64,000 nucleotides of DNA from the NCBI RefSeq assembly GCF_034932185.1, contig NZ_JAYGHW010000004.1, positions 51,860 through 115,859 of the forward strand, read 5' to 3'. Shown piece after piece: positions 1-9,318 of the stretch (positions are counted from its first letter, which is position 1; each line of letters opens with the position of its first letter). Below the pieces are notes generated by a model that saw only the letters and a list, made by a program, of their open reading frames with translations, was not told the DNA's origin and searched no databases. Both the position numbers and the translations under genes were made by a program. The stretch is from Spirulina sp034932185 (GTDB lineage Bacteria; Cyanobacteriota; Cyanobacteriia; Cyanobacteriales; Spirulinaceae).

Positions 1-1410
1 CAGGCCTGTTGGGAAAGCCAACTGCCCGTGATCATTGTCCTCGAAGGCTGGGCAGCGGCGGGGAAGGGGGCGCTGGTGAAAAAAATGGTCAATTATATGG
101 ATCCGCGTGGGTTTTCGGTTTATACAACATTGCCCCCCACGGAAACCGAAGCCCAATACCCCTTCCTCTGGCGGTTTTGGCAACAACTCCCCCCCAAGGG
201 GGCGATCGGCATTTTCTATCACAGTTGGTACACCCATGTTTTAGAAGACCGGCTTTTGGCCCAGGTCTCCCCGGAGCGCGTGCCGCAAATCATGGCCCAG
301 ATCAACGCCTTTGAGCGGCAGTTGTATGAGGATGGGGCGGCGATCGCCAAATTCCACATCCACCTCAGCCGTAAGGAGTTAAAAAAACGCCTCAAAACCG
401 CTGCCAAGGATGAACTCACCGCTTGGCGCGTCCGCCCCGAAGATTGGCAACAGCACAAACGCTACGACGAATATGTCCAACTCACGGAAGAAATGCTCGT
501 CCAAACCAGTACCGGCGTTGCCCCTTGGACGTTAGTAGAGGGGGATTGTGAACATTGGGCGCGGGTCAAAGTCCTGTCTCAACTGGTGGCGGTGATTACC
601 GAAGCCCTCGATCGCCGCGCCACGCTCCAAACTCCCCCCGCCAGTCCCCCCCAAACGGAACTCCTCCCCACCGAACCCAACACCCTCGCCGCCGTTGATC
701 TCAGCCTCCAACTTCAACGGGATGAATATAAGGAGCGGCTCCGGGCCGCTCAATTGGAACTGCGCCGCCTGCAATTGCAAATTTATCAACATCAAATCCC
801 GGTGGTCTTGGTGTTTGAAGGCTGGGATGCAGCGGGGAAGGGGGGCGCAATTAAGCGGCTCACGGATATCCTCGATCCCCGCAGCTACAAGGTCAACCCC
901 TACGCCGCCCCCACGGAGGAGGAAAATCGCTACCATTACCTCTGGCGGTTTTGGCGCACATTGCCCCCAGCAGGGAAAATCGGCATTTGCGATCGCAGTT
1001 GGTACGGTCGGGTCTTAGTGGAGCGGGTCGAAGGCTTTGCCAACGATATCGAATGGCGCAGAGCCTACCGCGAAATCAACGAGTTTGAAGCCCAACTCAC
1101 CACGAGCGGCTACGTTGTCCTCAAGTTTTGGCTCCACATCGACCCCAATGAACAGTTACGCCGCTTTGAACAGCGGGATGACGACCCCTTTAAGCAATAC
1201 AAACTCACTGAAGAAGATTGGCGGAATCGCGATCGCTGGCCCCTCTACAATGTCGCCGTCAACCAAATGATCACCCGCACTAGCACCCCCACCGCCCCCT
1301 GGGTTGTCGTCCCCGGCAATGATAAATACTATGCCCGTGTCTTTGTGATTGAAACGGTGATTCAGGGGATCTGTAGTGAGTTGAAGCGGCGGGAAAAGTT
1401 GCAGAACTAG
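1..1410 (+). CDS. pap: Polyphosphate:AMP/ADP phosphotransferase, two PPK2 domains (5' end outside window)
   Basis: The reading frame is open from base 1, so the true start lies upstream; the GTG at 28 is internal. The protein transfers phosphate from polyphosphate to nucleotides in the cytoplasm. Two PPK2 units are visible. The first has Walker A GWAAAGKG at about residue 8 of the visible part. The second has GWDAAGKGG near residue 265, followed by the lid-type motif CDRSWYGRVL. The corresponding stretch in the first unit reads FYHSWYTHVL, so the acidic and basic catalytic residues are replaced. In characterised two-domain PPK2 enzymes the C-terminal unit carries the activity, and the residues here agree. 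The family is certain; AMP versus ADP as acceptor is inferred from the fused architecture. Confidence 0.9.
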   Translation, partial: QACWESQLPVIIVLEGWAAAGKGALVKKMVNYMDPRGFSVYTTLPPTETEAQYPFLWRFWQQLPPKGAIGIFYHSWYTHVLEDRLLAQVSPERVPQIMAQINAFERQLYEDGAAIAKFHIHLSRKELKKRLKTAAKDELTAWRVRPEDWQQHKRYDEYVQLTEEMLVQTSTGVAPWTLVEGDCEHWARVKVLSQLVAVITEALDRRATLQTPPASPPQTELLPTEPNTLAAVDLSLQLQRDEYKERLRAAQLELRRLQLQIYQHQIPVVLVFEGWDAAGKGGAIKRLTDILDPRSYKVNPYAAPTEEENRYHYLWRFWRTLPPAGKIGICDRSWYGRVLVERVEGFANDIEWRRAYREINEFEAQLTTSGYVVLKFWLHIDPNEQLRRFEQRDDDPFKQYKLTEEDWRNRDRWPLYNVAVNQMITRTSTPTAPWVVVPGNDKYYARVFVIETVIQGICSELKRREKLQN

Positions 1411-1604
1411 GGACTGGGGAACGGGGAACGGGGAATGGGCAATGGGGAACGTAGGGGCGTTGGCGTAAGCCTGCCGGAGGCACAAAAATTTTTCGCCCTT
1501 GCAAAATTTTTTCGCCCTTGGGCCGACTGGACTCCGTATGATCGGTAAAAGCTGTAATACTGAACTTTGCGTGATCTTCAGGGGGTTAAACCCCACCGTT
1601 TTCC
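1411..1604. repeat. Intergenic repeat cluster (GGGGAAYGGG-type minisatellite plus palindromic element)
   Basis: No gene is seen here. Bases 1411-1450 hold imperfect copies of GGGGAACGGGGAATGGG. Bases 1451-1520 hold a copy of the long palindromic element that recurs at 4153, 32668 and 45523. It contains GGGGCGTTGGCGTAAGCC and then CAAAAATTTTTCGCCC, with the last part repeated once more. It sits directly after a stop codon, as most copies do. Confidence 0.75.
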
Positions 1605-2636
1605 ATGTTTGAAATTCTCACCGGCCTGCTCCTGCTCCTGCTGATTTTGGTTTTGCTCTATTACCTCTTGGTGCAGGTGATTCCTCGGCAGACCCTGGTG
1701 TTTTTGGGTGGAGGATTTTTAATTGCGATTATCCTCGTCAGCTTTTTCATTCCCAGCTATGGCCCCACAGCCGTACTCTGGCGGGTTGTTTCCCTACCCC
1801 TCCACCCCGTCGGCTTGGCCATTGTCATGGTGCTCTTGGCCGTGATGCGAATTAAGAAGGACAAAATTGAAAAACCCGCCCCCACATTTCTCTGGGTGGC
1901 CCTGATTACCTTACTGTTGGGGAGCAACCCCCTCATTGCCTATCAATTAGCCCAAAGCATTGAACAGGAAGCCGTCGCGATTGAAGTGCAAAAACAGGGG
2001 ATTTGTGTGGTGAATTGTCCCACGGAGCCGGAGGTGAGCGGGGCGATCGTTGTCTTGGGATCGGGGACAACGGAGCCAAATATTCCCTATCGCACCCAAA
2101 TTCAATTAACCCGTGAAGGCGATCGCCTCCTTTACACCGCCACCCTCTACGAACAGCAACTGGCCCGAGGCAGCACCCCCCGCGTGATTATCTGCGCTCC
2201 CCCCCGCAGTTACCTGATTGGGGATGAAAACCAAATTAGTGAAGCCGAAGATATTTCCCGTGTCCTACAACAGTTAGGTATCCCCCGCGATATGATCATG
2301 CTGGAAAACCGGGGGGTACATCTCCATATGCACGCCGTCAATGTGCGGGAAATCCTCAATCAAGCCGGTCTCACAGAAAGCTTCGTAATCCTGATTACTT
2401 CTGGCCTGCGACTGCGCCGGGCGGCCCAAACGTTCCGCCAAGTGGGGATCCGCGTGATTCCCCGTCCCAGTTCTTTCCACACATTCCAAAGTGGTAGCAC
2501 GCCCCAGCGACAACTCACTGCCATGGATTTTCTCCCCTCAATCCAGGCATTACAAATCACCCATGATGTTATCGATGAGTATTTTGCGACGATCTACTAT
2601 TTCCTCCGAGGTTGGCTCTCCCCCGTAGTGTACTAA
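1605..2636 (+). CDS. YdcF/SanA-like DUF218 membrane protein
   Basis: The 343-residue protein has an N-terminal block of about four hydrophobic segments (residues 1-125). A soluble DUF218 domain follows from about residue 145, beginning GAIVVLGSG. DUF218 proteins (YdcF, SanA, ElyC) are implicated in envelope processes, and the exact reaction is generally unknown. The ATG follows the repeat cluster and no strong ribosome site is seen. The gene stands alone on the plus strand and converges on the DUF2079 gene with only five bases between the stops. Family assignment is good; a specific role is not claimed. Confidence 0.8.
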   Translation: MFEILTGLLLLLLILVLLYYLLVQVIPRQTLVFLGGGFLIAIILVSFFIPSYGPTAVLWRVVSLPLHPVGLAIVMVLLAVMRIKKDKIEKPAPTFLWVALITLLLGSNPLIAYQLAQSIEQEAVAIEVQKQGICVVNCPTEPEVSGAIVVLGSGTTEPNIPYRTQIQLTREGDRLLYTATLYEQQLARGSTPRVIICAPPRSYLIGDENQISEAEDISRVLQQLGIPRDMIMLENRGVHLHMHAVNVREILNQAGLTESFVILITSGLRLRRAAQTFRQVGIRVIPRPSSFHTFQSGSTPQRQLTAMDFLPSIQALQITHDVIDEYFATIYYFLRGWLSPVVY

Positions 2637-2641
2637 ACCGA

Positions 2642-4093
2642 TTAATCCCTTTGTGCGTATAAAAATACGCCATCTTGCTTAAAAATCGCTGTGAATCTCG
2701 AATCCTGCTCAAGACGTGAACGCAGATAATTGACCTCTTCTGGGGAACTGTTAAATCCTGGATAAATTTGGTCTAAAAAGACATATTGAAAAGGACTGAG
2801 ATCAATATCTCGATTCCATTCAGCCGTTAACTCGATTTTGGTGCGGTGGGTAAGATGGGGGGCAATGTGGAAAGGGACAAAGATAGGACTGTGATCATCA
2901 ATTAAAGCCATTGCTTTTCTTGAAGCGCTCCAAGTCTCAAACCCTTCTAGATAGCGGCCCACAAAATAGCCCGGTTTCCCCAACATCATAAATATGGCTA
3001 ATGACCAAGCAACAATTAACCGTGAAAATTTGAGCCAGTTGTGATTATGAGCAAGGGATAAAACCACTGCCATGATTAAAAAAGGGACGATGGGCAAAGC
3101 ATAGTGATTAATTAAATCTTTTTGAGCCTCATAGGATGAGAGTAAATTTATCAATATATTCGGAATTGCGCCGAAGATGGGGTGAAGATGGCGGAGGGAT
3201 AATCCCCAAGCAACGGGTAAAAATAAAATGATCAGATAAATCAAATTGCTGAGGGTGGCGAGTTGTGTCCAGACTAGATCTGGGCGTAGGATCAGATTTT
3301 TCAAGATCTCGATGAGTGAATTTCCTAATGCGCCATAACGGCCAAGACTACCAATACCTCCTCCAAAATAGGGAGGAATGATTTTAGTGGCGATGCCAAA
3401 CCAACCCAGCCCAACCAGCATGGCAGTGATACCATATCGGTATTGTTTTTTACTCCCAGTTAGCCAAAATCCCAAACCGAAAACTGTCAATCCAAAGATA
3501 TTTTTGCAACTACACAAGGTTACAATTGCCATCAGAAATAGGATTAAATTTCGCCGGTAACTGGCCAAAATTGCGGTAAATAATAATCCTGGGGCAAAAA
3601 CATCGGTATGAAAATCAAAAAGGTTGATATTGAAAATAACTGGATACAAAAGATAGCAAAGAATAATAACTTGAGATTTCCGATGACTCAAGTTTTCTTT
3701 CTGGCAAATAAACCATAGGGGGATGACCGCTAATGATAACCCTAGGGATTGCAATAAAAATAACCAGTAAGGGCTGGGGATAACCCGATAAAGCAGGGAT
3801 AGAGGGTAGAGGATCAAGGCGGCATCAGCATCAATCATGACGTGTTCGCCGGTAAAGGAGCCAATGGGGGGATATCCTTGGCTCAGAAGATAAAGATACT
3901 GATCAAAAATGCCTAAATCCCATGCTGTAGAGCGGAGCAAGAAATGGCGGAGACTGCTATAGAAAAAAAAGATCAGGCTACTGAGTAAAACAGTTTTGGT
4001 CAGGAATTGCTGATCAGGTTGCAGCCGGTTTAAAGATAAGATCTGCGAAATCTTGGGTAACTGAATAGACATTGGGTTCTGTTCTCTCATCAA
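2642..4093 (-). CDS. DUF2079 multi-pass membrane protein
   Basis: The protein is 483 residues with about ten hydrophobic segments spread over residues 35-390 and a soluble C-terminal tail. The sequence TAWDLGIFDQYLYLLSQG near residue 55 is typical of DUF2079 proteins, which resemble GT-C type glycosyltransferases in topology. No substrate is known. An internal ATG at residue 8 (MSIQLPK) could be the true start. The gene is AT-richer than ccsB and cphA nearby, which may point to acquisition. It ends five bases from the YdcF-like gene. Confidence 0.8.
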   Translation of the reverse strand: MMREQNPMSIQLPKISQILSLNRLQPDQQFLTKTVLLSSLIFFFYSSLRHFLLRSTAWDLGIFDQYLYLLSQGYPPIGSFTGEHVMIDADAALILYPLSLLYRVIPSPYWLFLLQSLGLSLAVIPLWFICQKENLSHRKSQVIILCYLLYPVIFNINLFDFHTDVFAPGLLFTAILASYRRNLILFLMAIVTLCSCKNIFGLTVFGLGFWLTGSKKQYRYGITAMLVGLGWFGIATKIIPPYFGGGIGSLGRYGALGNSLIEILKNLILRPDLVWTQLATLSNLIYLIILFLPVAWGLSLRHLHPIFGAIPNILINLLSSYEAQKDLINHYALPIVPFLIMAVVLSLAHNHNWLKFSRLIVAWSLAIFMMLGKPGYFVGRYLEGFETWSASRKAMALIDDHSPIFVPFHIAPHLTHRTKIELTAEWNRDIDLSPFQYVFLDQIYPGFNSSPEEVNYLRSRLEQDSRFTAIFKQDGVFLYAQRD

Positions 4094-4152
4094 TCAGCAT
4101 AATAGCAGTGCCTCCTGAGCATGAACGGAATCCGGTTGTTCCATGTATGGGT

Positions 4153-4203
4153 GTGGGGGCGTTGGTGTAAGCCTGCCGGAGGCCAAAAATTTTTCGCCCC
4201 TAC
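4153..4203. repeat. Long-form palindromic repeat
   Basis: This is a copy of the GGGGCGTTGG...TTTTTCGCCCC element with the inner stem GCCTGCCGGAGGC. It lies just downstream of the ccsB stop, between ccsB and the start of the DUF2079 gene. It may form a hairpin followed by T residues. Confidence 0.75.
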
Positions 4204-4211
4204 TCATGCTG

Positions 4212-5537
4212 TCATGCTACTGCTGGTTCTGGGGGGGCTGTTTCTGGGGTTAACTGTTCGATCATTTCCACCAGTTCCCGCTCAAAGAGGAGGTGGGCGC
4301 GGTTGGTTTTGCCGCCGATGAAGAAGCGATCGCCCACCTGTAATGCCCAAATTTGCGAATGGGAAACATAGCTCATCACCACGCCCACCATTAACAACCC
4401 AAACCCGGCATAAACCAGGGGAACACCGGGATCCGCTTTAATTTGTAACCCGGTACTGCCAATCAGTTGCACCACTGTAAGCCTTAGCCCTTCCTGTAAA
4501 TCAATGGCCATGCCTTCCCGCACTGCCCCCAAGGGTTTGCCATCTTCGCCATAGACGAGCAATAATCCTTGCAGATCCCGCGCTACAAGGGAAACACCGC
4601 TGGTCATTTCGGGATTGGTGGGAACCCAGGTGGCCCAAAGGCGGCTACTGCTACTGGTTTCGAGGGGAGCCATGGGGATCTGAAAAATCGGGCTGTTATT
4701 AACCCGGACTTGGACGGCATCAATGCCCCAATTGGTTTGATAGAGGGTGACACCGTGGTAACGGAGGGGATGATTCACGGAAATGGTTTGGCGATCGCGC
4801 TCCACCCCCCCTTGATCCACCACCGATAAATCAGAATAAAACTGATCGATCGCCCCCTCAGCGGTGTAGTCAATCCAAAAACGATTGACTTTAATTTCCC
4901 AATCCTTAGGAACTTGGGATGCAGCCAGGGGCCCCGCGTCGATCAGGTTAGTAATCGCCCGTTGGGAACCACTGGGGATGATTTCTTGGGCGAAAAAGCC
5001 CGATAATGCCCCCCACACGCCCCCAGCGAGGATCAACAGCAAACTGATGTGAACTACGATGGGGCCAATTTTGCCCATTAAACCCTTACGGGCATAGAGT
5101 TGGTCATCTTCGGTAAACAGAGCGTAACCCTTCGCCGTCAGGAGGGGAGTGAGACGGGAGAGGGAGCCGCTGCCCAATTCGGCACTGAGGGCCAATTTTT
5201 CAAACTGTTTCGGTTGGCTGTAATACTGCCAACGGCGGGCCAGCTTGAGGGCGGGCCATTGGCGTAAAAAGCTACAGGTGGTGAGGCTGGCGGCGAGGAG
5301 GACGAGGAGTGTCAGGAACCAGCCGGTGCGATAAACGTGATCTAACCCCAAGAAGCCAATCACCCGCCAGGAGAGGAAGCCAAATAGGGCGGGGTCTTCG
5401 GGGTAGTTGGTTTGGTAATAACTGAGGCTTTGCCCCTGCTCGATTACCGTGCCGCTGATACTAAACAGGGCAATGGCGAGGAGCAGAAGGATGGCGAGGC
5501 GGAGGTCGGCGAGGAGGCGGAGACTTTGGCGGAGCAT
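4212..5537 (-). CDS. ccsB: Cytochrome c biogenesis protein CcsB (Ccs1/ResB family)
   Basis: Ccs1/ResB works with CcsA in system II cytochrome c maturation, keeping apocytochrome haem-binding cysteines reduced and passing haem across the thylakoid or plasma membrane. The 441-residue protein has hydrophobic segments at about residues 10-35, 65-90 and 160-185, a large lumenal domain, and a last segment near residue 380. The N-terminal LRLLADLRLAILLLLAIALF and the stretch HPLRYHGVTLYQTNWGI are characteristic of the family. Length matches cyanobacterial homologues. It is not adjacent to ccsA in this window. Confidence 0.93.
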   Translation of the reverse strand: MLRQSLRLLADLRLAILLLLAIALFSISGTVIEQGQSLSYYQTNYPEDPALFGFLSWRVIGFLGLDHVYRTGWFLTLLVLLAASLTTCSFLRQWPALKLARRWQYYSQPKQFEKLALSAELGSGSLSRLTPLLTAKGYALFTEDDQLYARKGLMGKIGPIVVHISLLLILAGGVWGALSGFFAQEIIPSGSQRAITNLIDAGPLAASQVPKDWEIKVNRFWIDYTAEGAIDQFYSDLSVVDQGGVERDRQTISVNHPLRYHGVTLYQTNWGIDAVQVRVNNSPIFQIPMAPLETSSSSRLWATWVPTNPEMTSGVSLVARDLQGLLLVYGEDGKPLGAVREGMAIDLQEGLRLTVVQLIGSTGLQIKADPGVPLVYAGFGLLMVGVVMSYVSHSQIWALQVGDRFFIGGKTNRAHLLFERELVEMIEQLTPETAPPEPAVA

Positions 5538-5552
5538 GGTGTGAGGTGGGGA

Positions 5553-5618
5553 GGATCCCCCCTGCCCCCCTTAAAAAGGGGGGTGATAGGGTTGGGAGTT
5601 AAAAAGGGGGGGTGATGT
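5553..5618. repeat. GATCCCCCC...AAAAAGGGGGG inverted repeat
   Basis: This C-run/G-run hairpin (GGATCCCCCCTGCC, then CCCCTTAAAAAGGGG) is followed by a partial second right arm at about 5600-5618. It lies between ccsB and cphA. Near-identical units occur at 34294, 34397 and 57786. Confidence 0.7.
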
Positions 5619-5626
5619 TGAGGGGG

Positions 5627-8245
5627 TTAGGGGGTTTGGTGGGCTTTGATTTGGGCGATCGCCTCCGACACACTTTCCGGCGTGATCACCACTAACCCTT
5701 CATCTTCAACCGCTTTGAGTGCAAATTCAATGGCCTCAACCTCATTGAGGATAATTTGATAATCGCGATCGGGGCAGGCTTGGGTAATGCCTTTGACAAT
5801 CAGATCCGCCACTACGCCACTATCACGGCCCCGACGGTCTTCATCTTCCTTAACAATTACCCGATCAAACATCCCGGCGGCCAAGGCCCCCAATTCAATC
5901 AGATCTTGATCGCGGCGATCGCCCGGCGCACCCACCACACCAATACGCTGCCCCTGCCAATTCTTGACAAAGCCCCCCAAGGCCTCATAGCCAGCCGGGT
6001 TGTGGGCATAGTCAATCAGGGCATGGTGGCGATCGAGTTTAAACAAATTCATCCGGCCCGGAGTCTGCTCCACCGAGAGTTCAAACGTCCGCACCCCTTG
6101 GCGAATTTGTTCAATCCCCACCCCTTGGGCAAAGGCCGCCAAACAGGCCGCCAACGCATTGGCAATCATAAACGGAGCCATCCCCGCAAGGGTGACAGGG
6201 ATATGTTTCGCCTCTTCAATACGCAGGGTTAACGTCCCTTCTTTAATGGCCAGATAGCCATCTTCATAAACCGCCGCCAACCGGCCCCGCCGCAGGTGAT
6301 CCTGCAAGATCGGGTTCTCCGGGTTCATGGAGAAATAGGCAATTTTCGCCTTCGCCCGTTCCGCCATGGCGGACACCAAGGGATCATCAGCATTTAACAC
6401 CGCGTAACCACTGGCAGCGGCCACCTCGGCCACCACACTTTTCACATGGGCCATCTGCTCAATGGTGTTAATATCCCCCAACCCTAAATGGTCAGCGGCC
6501 ACATTCAACACCACCCCGACATCGCACTGATCAAAGGCTAAACCGGAGCGCAAAATGCCCCCCCGGGCCGTTTCCAGCACCGCCACCTCAACGGTGGGGT
6601 CTTTGAGGATCACCTGAGCACTTTGGGGGCCTGTGGTATCGCCTTTTTCAACCATGTATTCCCCGACATAGATGCCGTCGGTGGTGGTGTAGCCCACGGT
6701 TTGGCCGGTTTGGCGGAAAATGTGGGCGGTGAGGCGGGTGGTGGTGGTTTTGCCGTTGGTGCCAGTGATGGCGATGATCGGGATGCGGGGGGAACTGTGT
6801 TCGGGGAAGAGCATATCGAGGACAGCCGCGCCGACATTGCGGGGTAAACCTTCACTGGGGGCGGCGTGCATCCGGAACCCAGGGGCGGCGTTAACTTCCA
6901 CGATCACACCGTTGGTTTCCCGTAGGGGTTTGCTAATGTCTGAGGTGACGACATCAATCCCGGCAATATCGAGGCCGATGGTTTTCACCACCCGTTGGGC
7001 AATCCAGATATTTTCGGGGTGGATGACATCGGTGCGATCGATGGCAATGCCGCCGGTACTGAGGTTTGCCGTGGCCCGGAGATAGACCCGCTCGCCTTCG
7101 GGGGGGATGCTGTCGAGGTTGTAGCCTTGGCGGGCGAGGACATCGGTGGCGGTTTTATCTAGTTTGATTTTGGTTAAAACGTTGTCGTGGCCTTCACCTC
7201 GGCGGGGGTCTTCGTTGGTGCGATCGATCAGTGCGTTGATCGTGTTGTGGCCATTACCGATCACATGGGCGGGGACGCGCTCGGCAACCGCAATTACTTT
7301 GCCATTCACCACTAAGATGCGGTGATCGCTGCCTTGGTAGTAGCGCTCAACAATGACGGAGTTGGTTTTGGAGGCTTCGTTGGCCAGGTCGTAGGCTCCT
7401 TCTGCCTGTTCCCAGCTATTAATGTCGATGGTGATCCCCCGGCCGTGATTGCCATCAAGGGGTTTTAAGACGATGGGATAGCCGCCCACATCGTCGATCG
7501 CATCTTCCAATTCATCCAAATAGCGAATCACCGTGCCACTGGGGACGGGAATTCCGGCATCCCGGAGGATGGTTTTTGTGCCTTCTTTATCGCAGGCTAG
7601 TTCAACACCGAGGATACTGGAATAGTCGGAGAGGGTGGCTTGAATCCGTTTGGCTTTGGCCCCGTAGCCCAGTTGGATCATGGAGCGGGCGCTGAGATTC
7701 ATCCAGGGAATTTTGCGGGCATCGGCTTCAGCGATGATCGTTTCGGTGCTGGGGCCGAGGGAGGCATTGGCCATCAGTTCCCGCAGATCGGCTAAATCCT
7801 GCTCAAATTCACTTTCGGGATAAGTGCCGGTTTCCACCAAGCTTTGACAGAGGCGCACCGCTGCCCGGCCGGCGTAGCGGCCTGCCTGCTCATCGACGTA
7901 TTCAAAGACGACGTTATACACGCCGCGATCAGCGGTTTCGCGGGTGCGGCCAAAGCCGACGCGCATCCCTACGAGTTCCTGAAGTTCGAGGGCAATGTGT
8001 TCGATGATGTGGCCCATTAATGTGCCATTTTGCACCCGCTCCAGGAAGCCGCCTCGATAGCCCGGCGAACAGTAATGCTCTACCAAACTGGGGAGGAGGC
8101 GACACAATCCATCGTAAAACCCATCAATTTGGTTGGAATAGACCTCATCGAGGTCTTCCAGGTCAAGGCGCATGACGATCAACTTGGGATAGCGGATGCT
8201 CCAGTAGTTGGGGCCACGCAGAGTCAGGGTTTTGAGAATTTTCAT
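5627..8245 (-). CDS. cphA: Cyanophycin synthetase
   Basis: CphA makes multi-L-arginyl-poly-L-aspartate, a cytoplasmic nitrogen and carbon reserve, adding Asp and Arg in alternation with ATP. The 872 residues match the usual length. An N-terminal domain (1-160) is followed by an ATP-grasp domain (about 210-480; IVLKPLDGNHGRGITIDI) and a Mur-ligase-like domain whose P-loop AITGTNGKTTTTRL is near residue 497. LIDYAHNPAGYEALGG lies in the C-terminal part. The gene follows cphB on the same strand after about 120 bases, so co-transcription is likely. Confidence 0.98.
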   Translation of the reverse strand: MKILKTLTLRGPNYWSIRYPKLIVMRLDLEDLDEVYSNQIDGFYDGLCRLLPSLVEHYCSPGYRGGFLERVQNGTLMGHIIEHIALELQELVGMRVGFGRTRETADRGVYNVVFEYVDEQAGRYAGRAAVRLCQSLVETGTYPESEFEQDLADLRELMANASLGPSTETIIAEADARKIPWMNLSARSMIQLGYGAKAKRIQATLSDYSSILGVELACDKEGTKTILRDAGIPVPSGTVIRYLDELEDAIDDVGGYPIVLKPLDGNHGRGITIDINSWEQAEGAYDLANEASKTNSVIVERYYQGSDHRILVVNGKVIAVAERVPAHVIGNGHNTINALIDRTNEDPRRGEGHDNVLTKIKLDKTATDVLARQGYNLDSIPPEGERVYLRATANLSTGGIAIDRTDVIHPENIWIAQRVVKTIGLDIAGIDVVTSDISKPLRETNGVIVEVNAAPGFRMHAAPSEGLPRNVGAAVLDMLFPEHSSPRIPIIAITGTNGKTTTTRLTAHIFRQTGQTVGYTTTDGIYVGEYMVEKGDTTGPQSAQVILKDPTVEVAVLETARGGILRSGLAFDQCDVGVVLNVAADHLGLGDINTIEQMAHVKSVVAEVAAASGYAVLNADDPLVSAMAERAKAKIAYFSMNPENPILQDHLRRGRLAAVYEDGYLAIKEGTLTLRIEEAKHIPVTLAGMAPFMIANALAACLAAFAQGVGIEQIRQGVRTFELSVEQTPGRMNLFKLDRHHALIDYAHNPAGYEALGGFVKNWQGQRIGVVGAPGDRRDQDLIELGALAAGMFDRVIVKEDEDRRGRDSGVVADLIVKGITQACPDRDYQIILNEVEAIEFALKAVEDEGLVVITPESVSEAIAQIKAHQTP

Positions 8246-8366
8246 AGGTGCTTATCTATATTTAGTGAAGACGCACGGGATTCGCCATGGCTTAGTGTCT
8301 CTTGTGGAAAAGTTCTGAAACTGTCCATTGGGAACAGTTCTCCCTCACGGTTTAACCTTGAAGGAG

Positions 8367-9197
8367 TTAGGCGGATTTTTCGTCGCTCATGGGGGTAAGG
8401 GGACGGCGTTGGTGGATGTGGTAGCGATCGCCATGGCAAAGGATATGGACCCGCAGGCTATGGAGGCTCAGGGGGTCGGTGACGCTGACATCCAGTTGAT
8501 TCGTATGGGAGAGGGTTTGGGGGTCAACGACGGTGACGTTACCCTTGCCGATCACCTCCATCCAACCATCATGCTCAAACATGGCACAGGTGTCTTCATC
8601 AATGCCAATGCCAAGGCGATCAGGGTGGATGGCGATCGCCGTCATTAGGCGGGCCATGCGGTTGCGGTTGTTAAAGTGTTGATCAACAATCACCTCTGGG
8701 ATCATCCCCAAGCCCATGGTCATATCCACAAGGGCGCGGTTGGGGGATTCGCCACTACCGCCGCCGCCGATCATGTGGTGGCCCATCACCGCCGCCCCGG
8801 CACTGGTTCCCGCCAGGCTCAATTCCTGCTTTTGCACCCGTTCCCGGATGCGTTCCATAAAGGGGGTTTCCGCCAACAGGCCACAGAGGCGCAATTGATC
8901 GCCGCCGGTCAAAAAAATGCCGGTGCAGGTTTCGAGATATTCCAAATATTGGGGGTCTTCCCCCTGGGCGCGATCGCGGATATCAATCAGTTGTGCCTGT
9001 TTCGCCCCCATATCGGTGAAGATCTGGTGGTAGCGTTCCCCCACCAGCAGGGGTTCCCGTGAAGCCGACGGCACAATGCCAATCACCGCGTTACTCCCGC
9101 CGGAGCGGTGAAAAAAGGTATGTAAAATTTCGCGTCCATGTACCTTGTCTTCCGCACCTCCAATCACGAGGATCGCGGTTTTAGTTGGTTTTGGCAT
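8367..9197 (-). CDS. cphB: Cyanophycinase
   Basis: Cyanophycinase is a serine-type exopeptidase of the S51 family that releases beta-Asp-Arg dipeptides from cyanophycin. The nucleophile motif GTSAGAAVMGHHM puts the serine near residue 133, as in characterised CphB. VIGGAEDKVHGREIL marks the N-terminus. The frame is open to 9266, but I chose the ATG at 9197 (MPKPTKTAIL) because it gives the usual length near 275 residues and a weak AGAAG lies just upstream. It is first in the cphB-cphA order and diverges from trmD, leaving a shared 121-base promoter region. Confidence 0.96.
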   Translation of the reverse strand: MPKPTKTAILVIGGAEDKVHGREILHTFFHRSGGSNAVIGIVPSASREPLLVGERYHQIFTDMGAKQAQLIDIRDRAQGEDPQYLEYLETCTGIFLTGGDQLRLCGLLAETPFMERIRERVQKQELSLAGTSAGAAVMGHHMIGGGGSGESPNRALVDMTMGLGMIPEVIVDQHFNNRNRMARLMTAIAIHPDRLGIGIDEDTCAMFEHDGWMEVIGKGNVTVVDPQTLSHTNQLDVSVTDPLSLHSLRVHILCHGDRYHIHQRRPLTPMSDEKSA

Positions 9198-9318
9198 TTG
9201 AGCTTCTGGCGAGTACGATTCAATTTGTAGCATTCTGTATAGTATCGAATTTAAAGCGGAACGCATAACTATACAGTCTATCGAAGGCCTGCCGGTTAAT
9301 AAATACCCCTAAGCTCTG

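Noticed and set aside
5756..6232. Plus-strand 158-residue frame inside cphA
   Set aside because: It lies fully antisense to a well-conserved part of cphA and has no family resemblance; it is a by-product of the codon bias.
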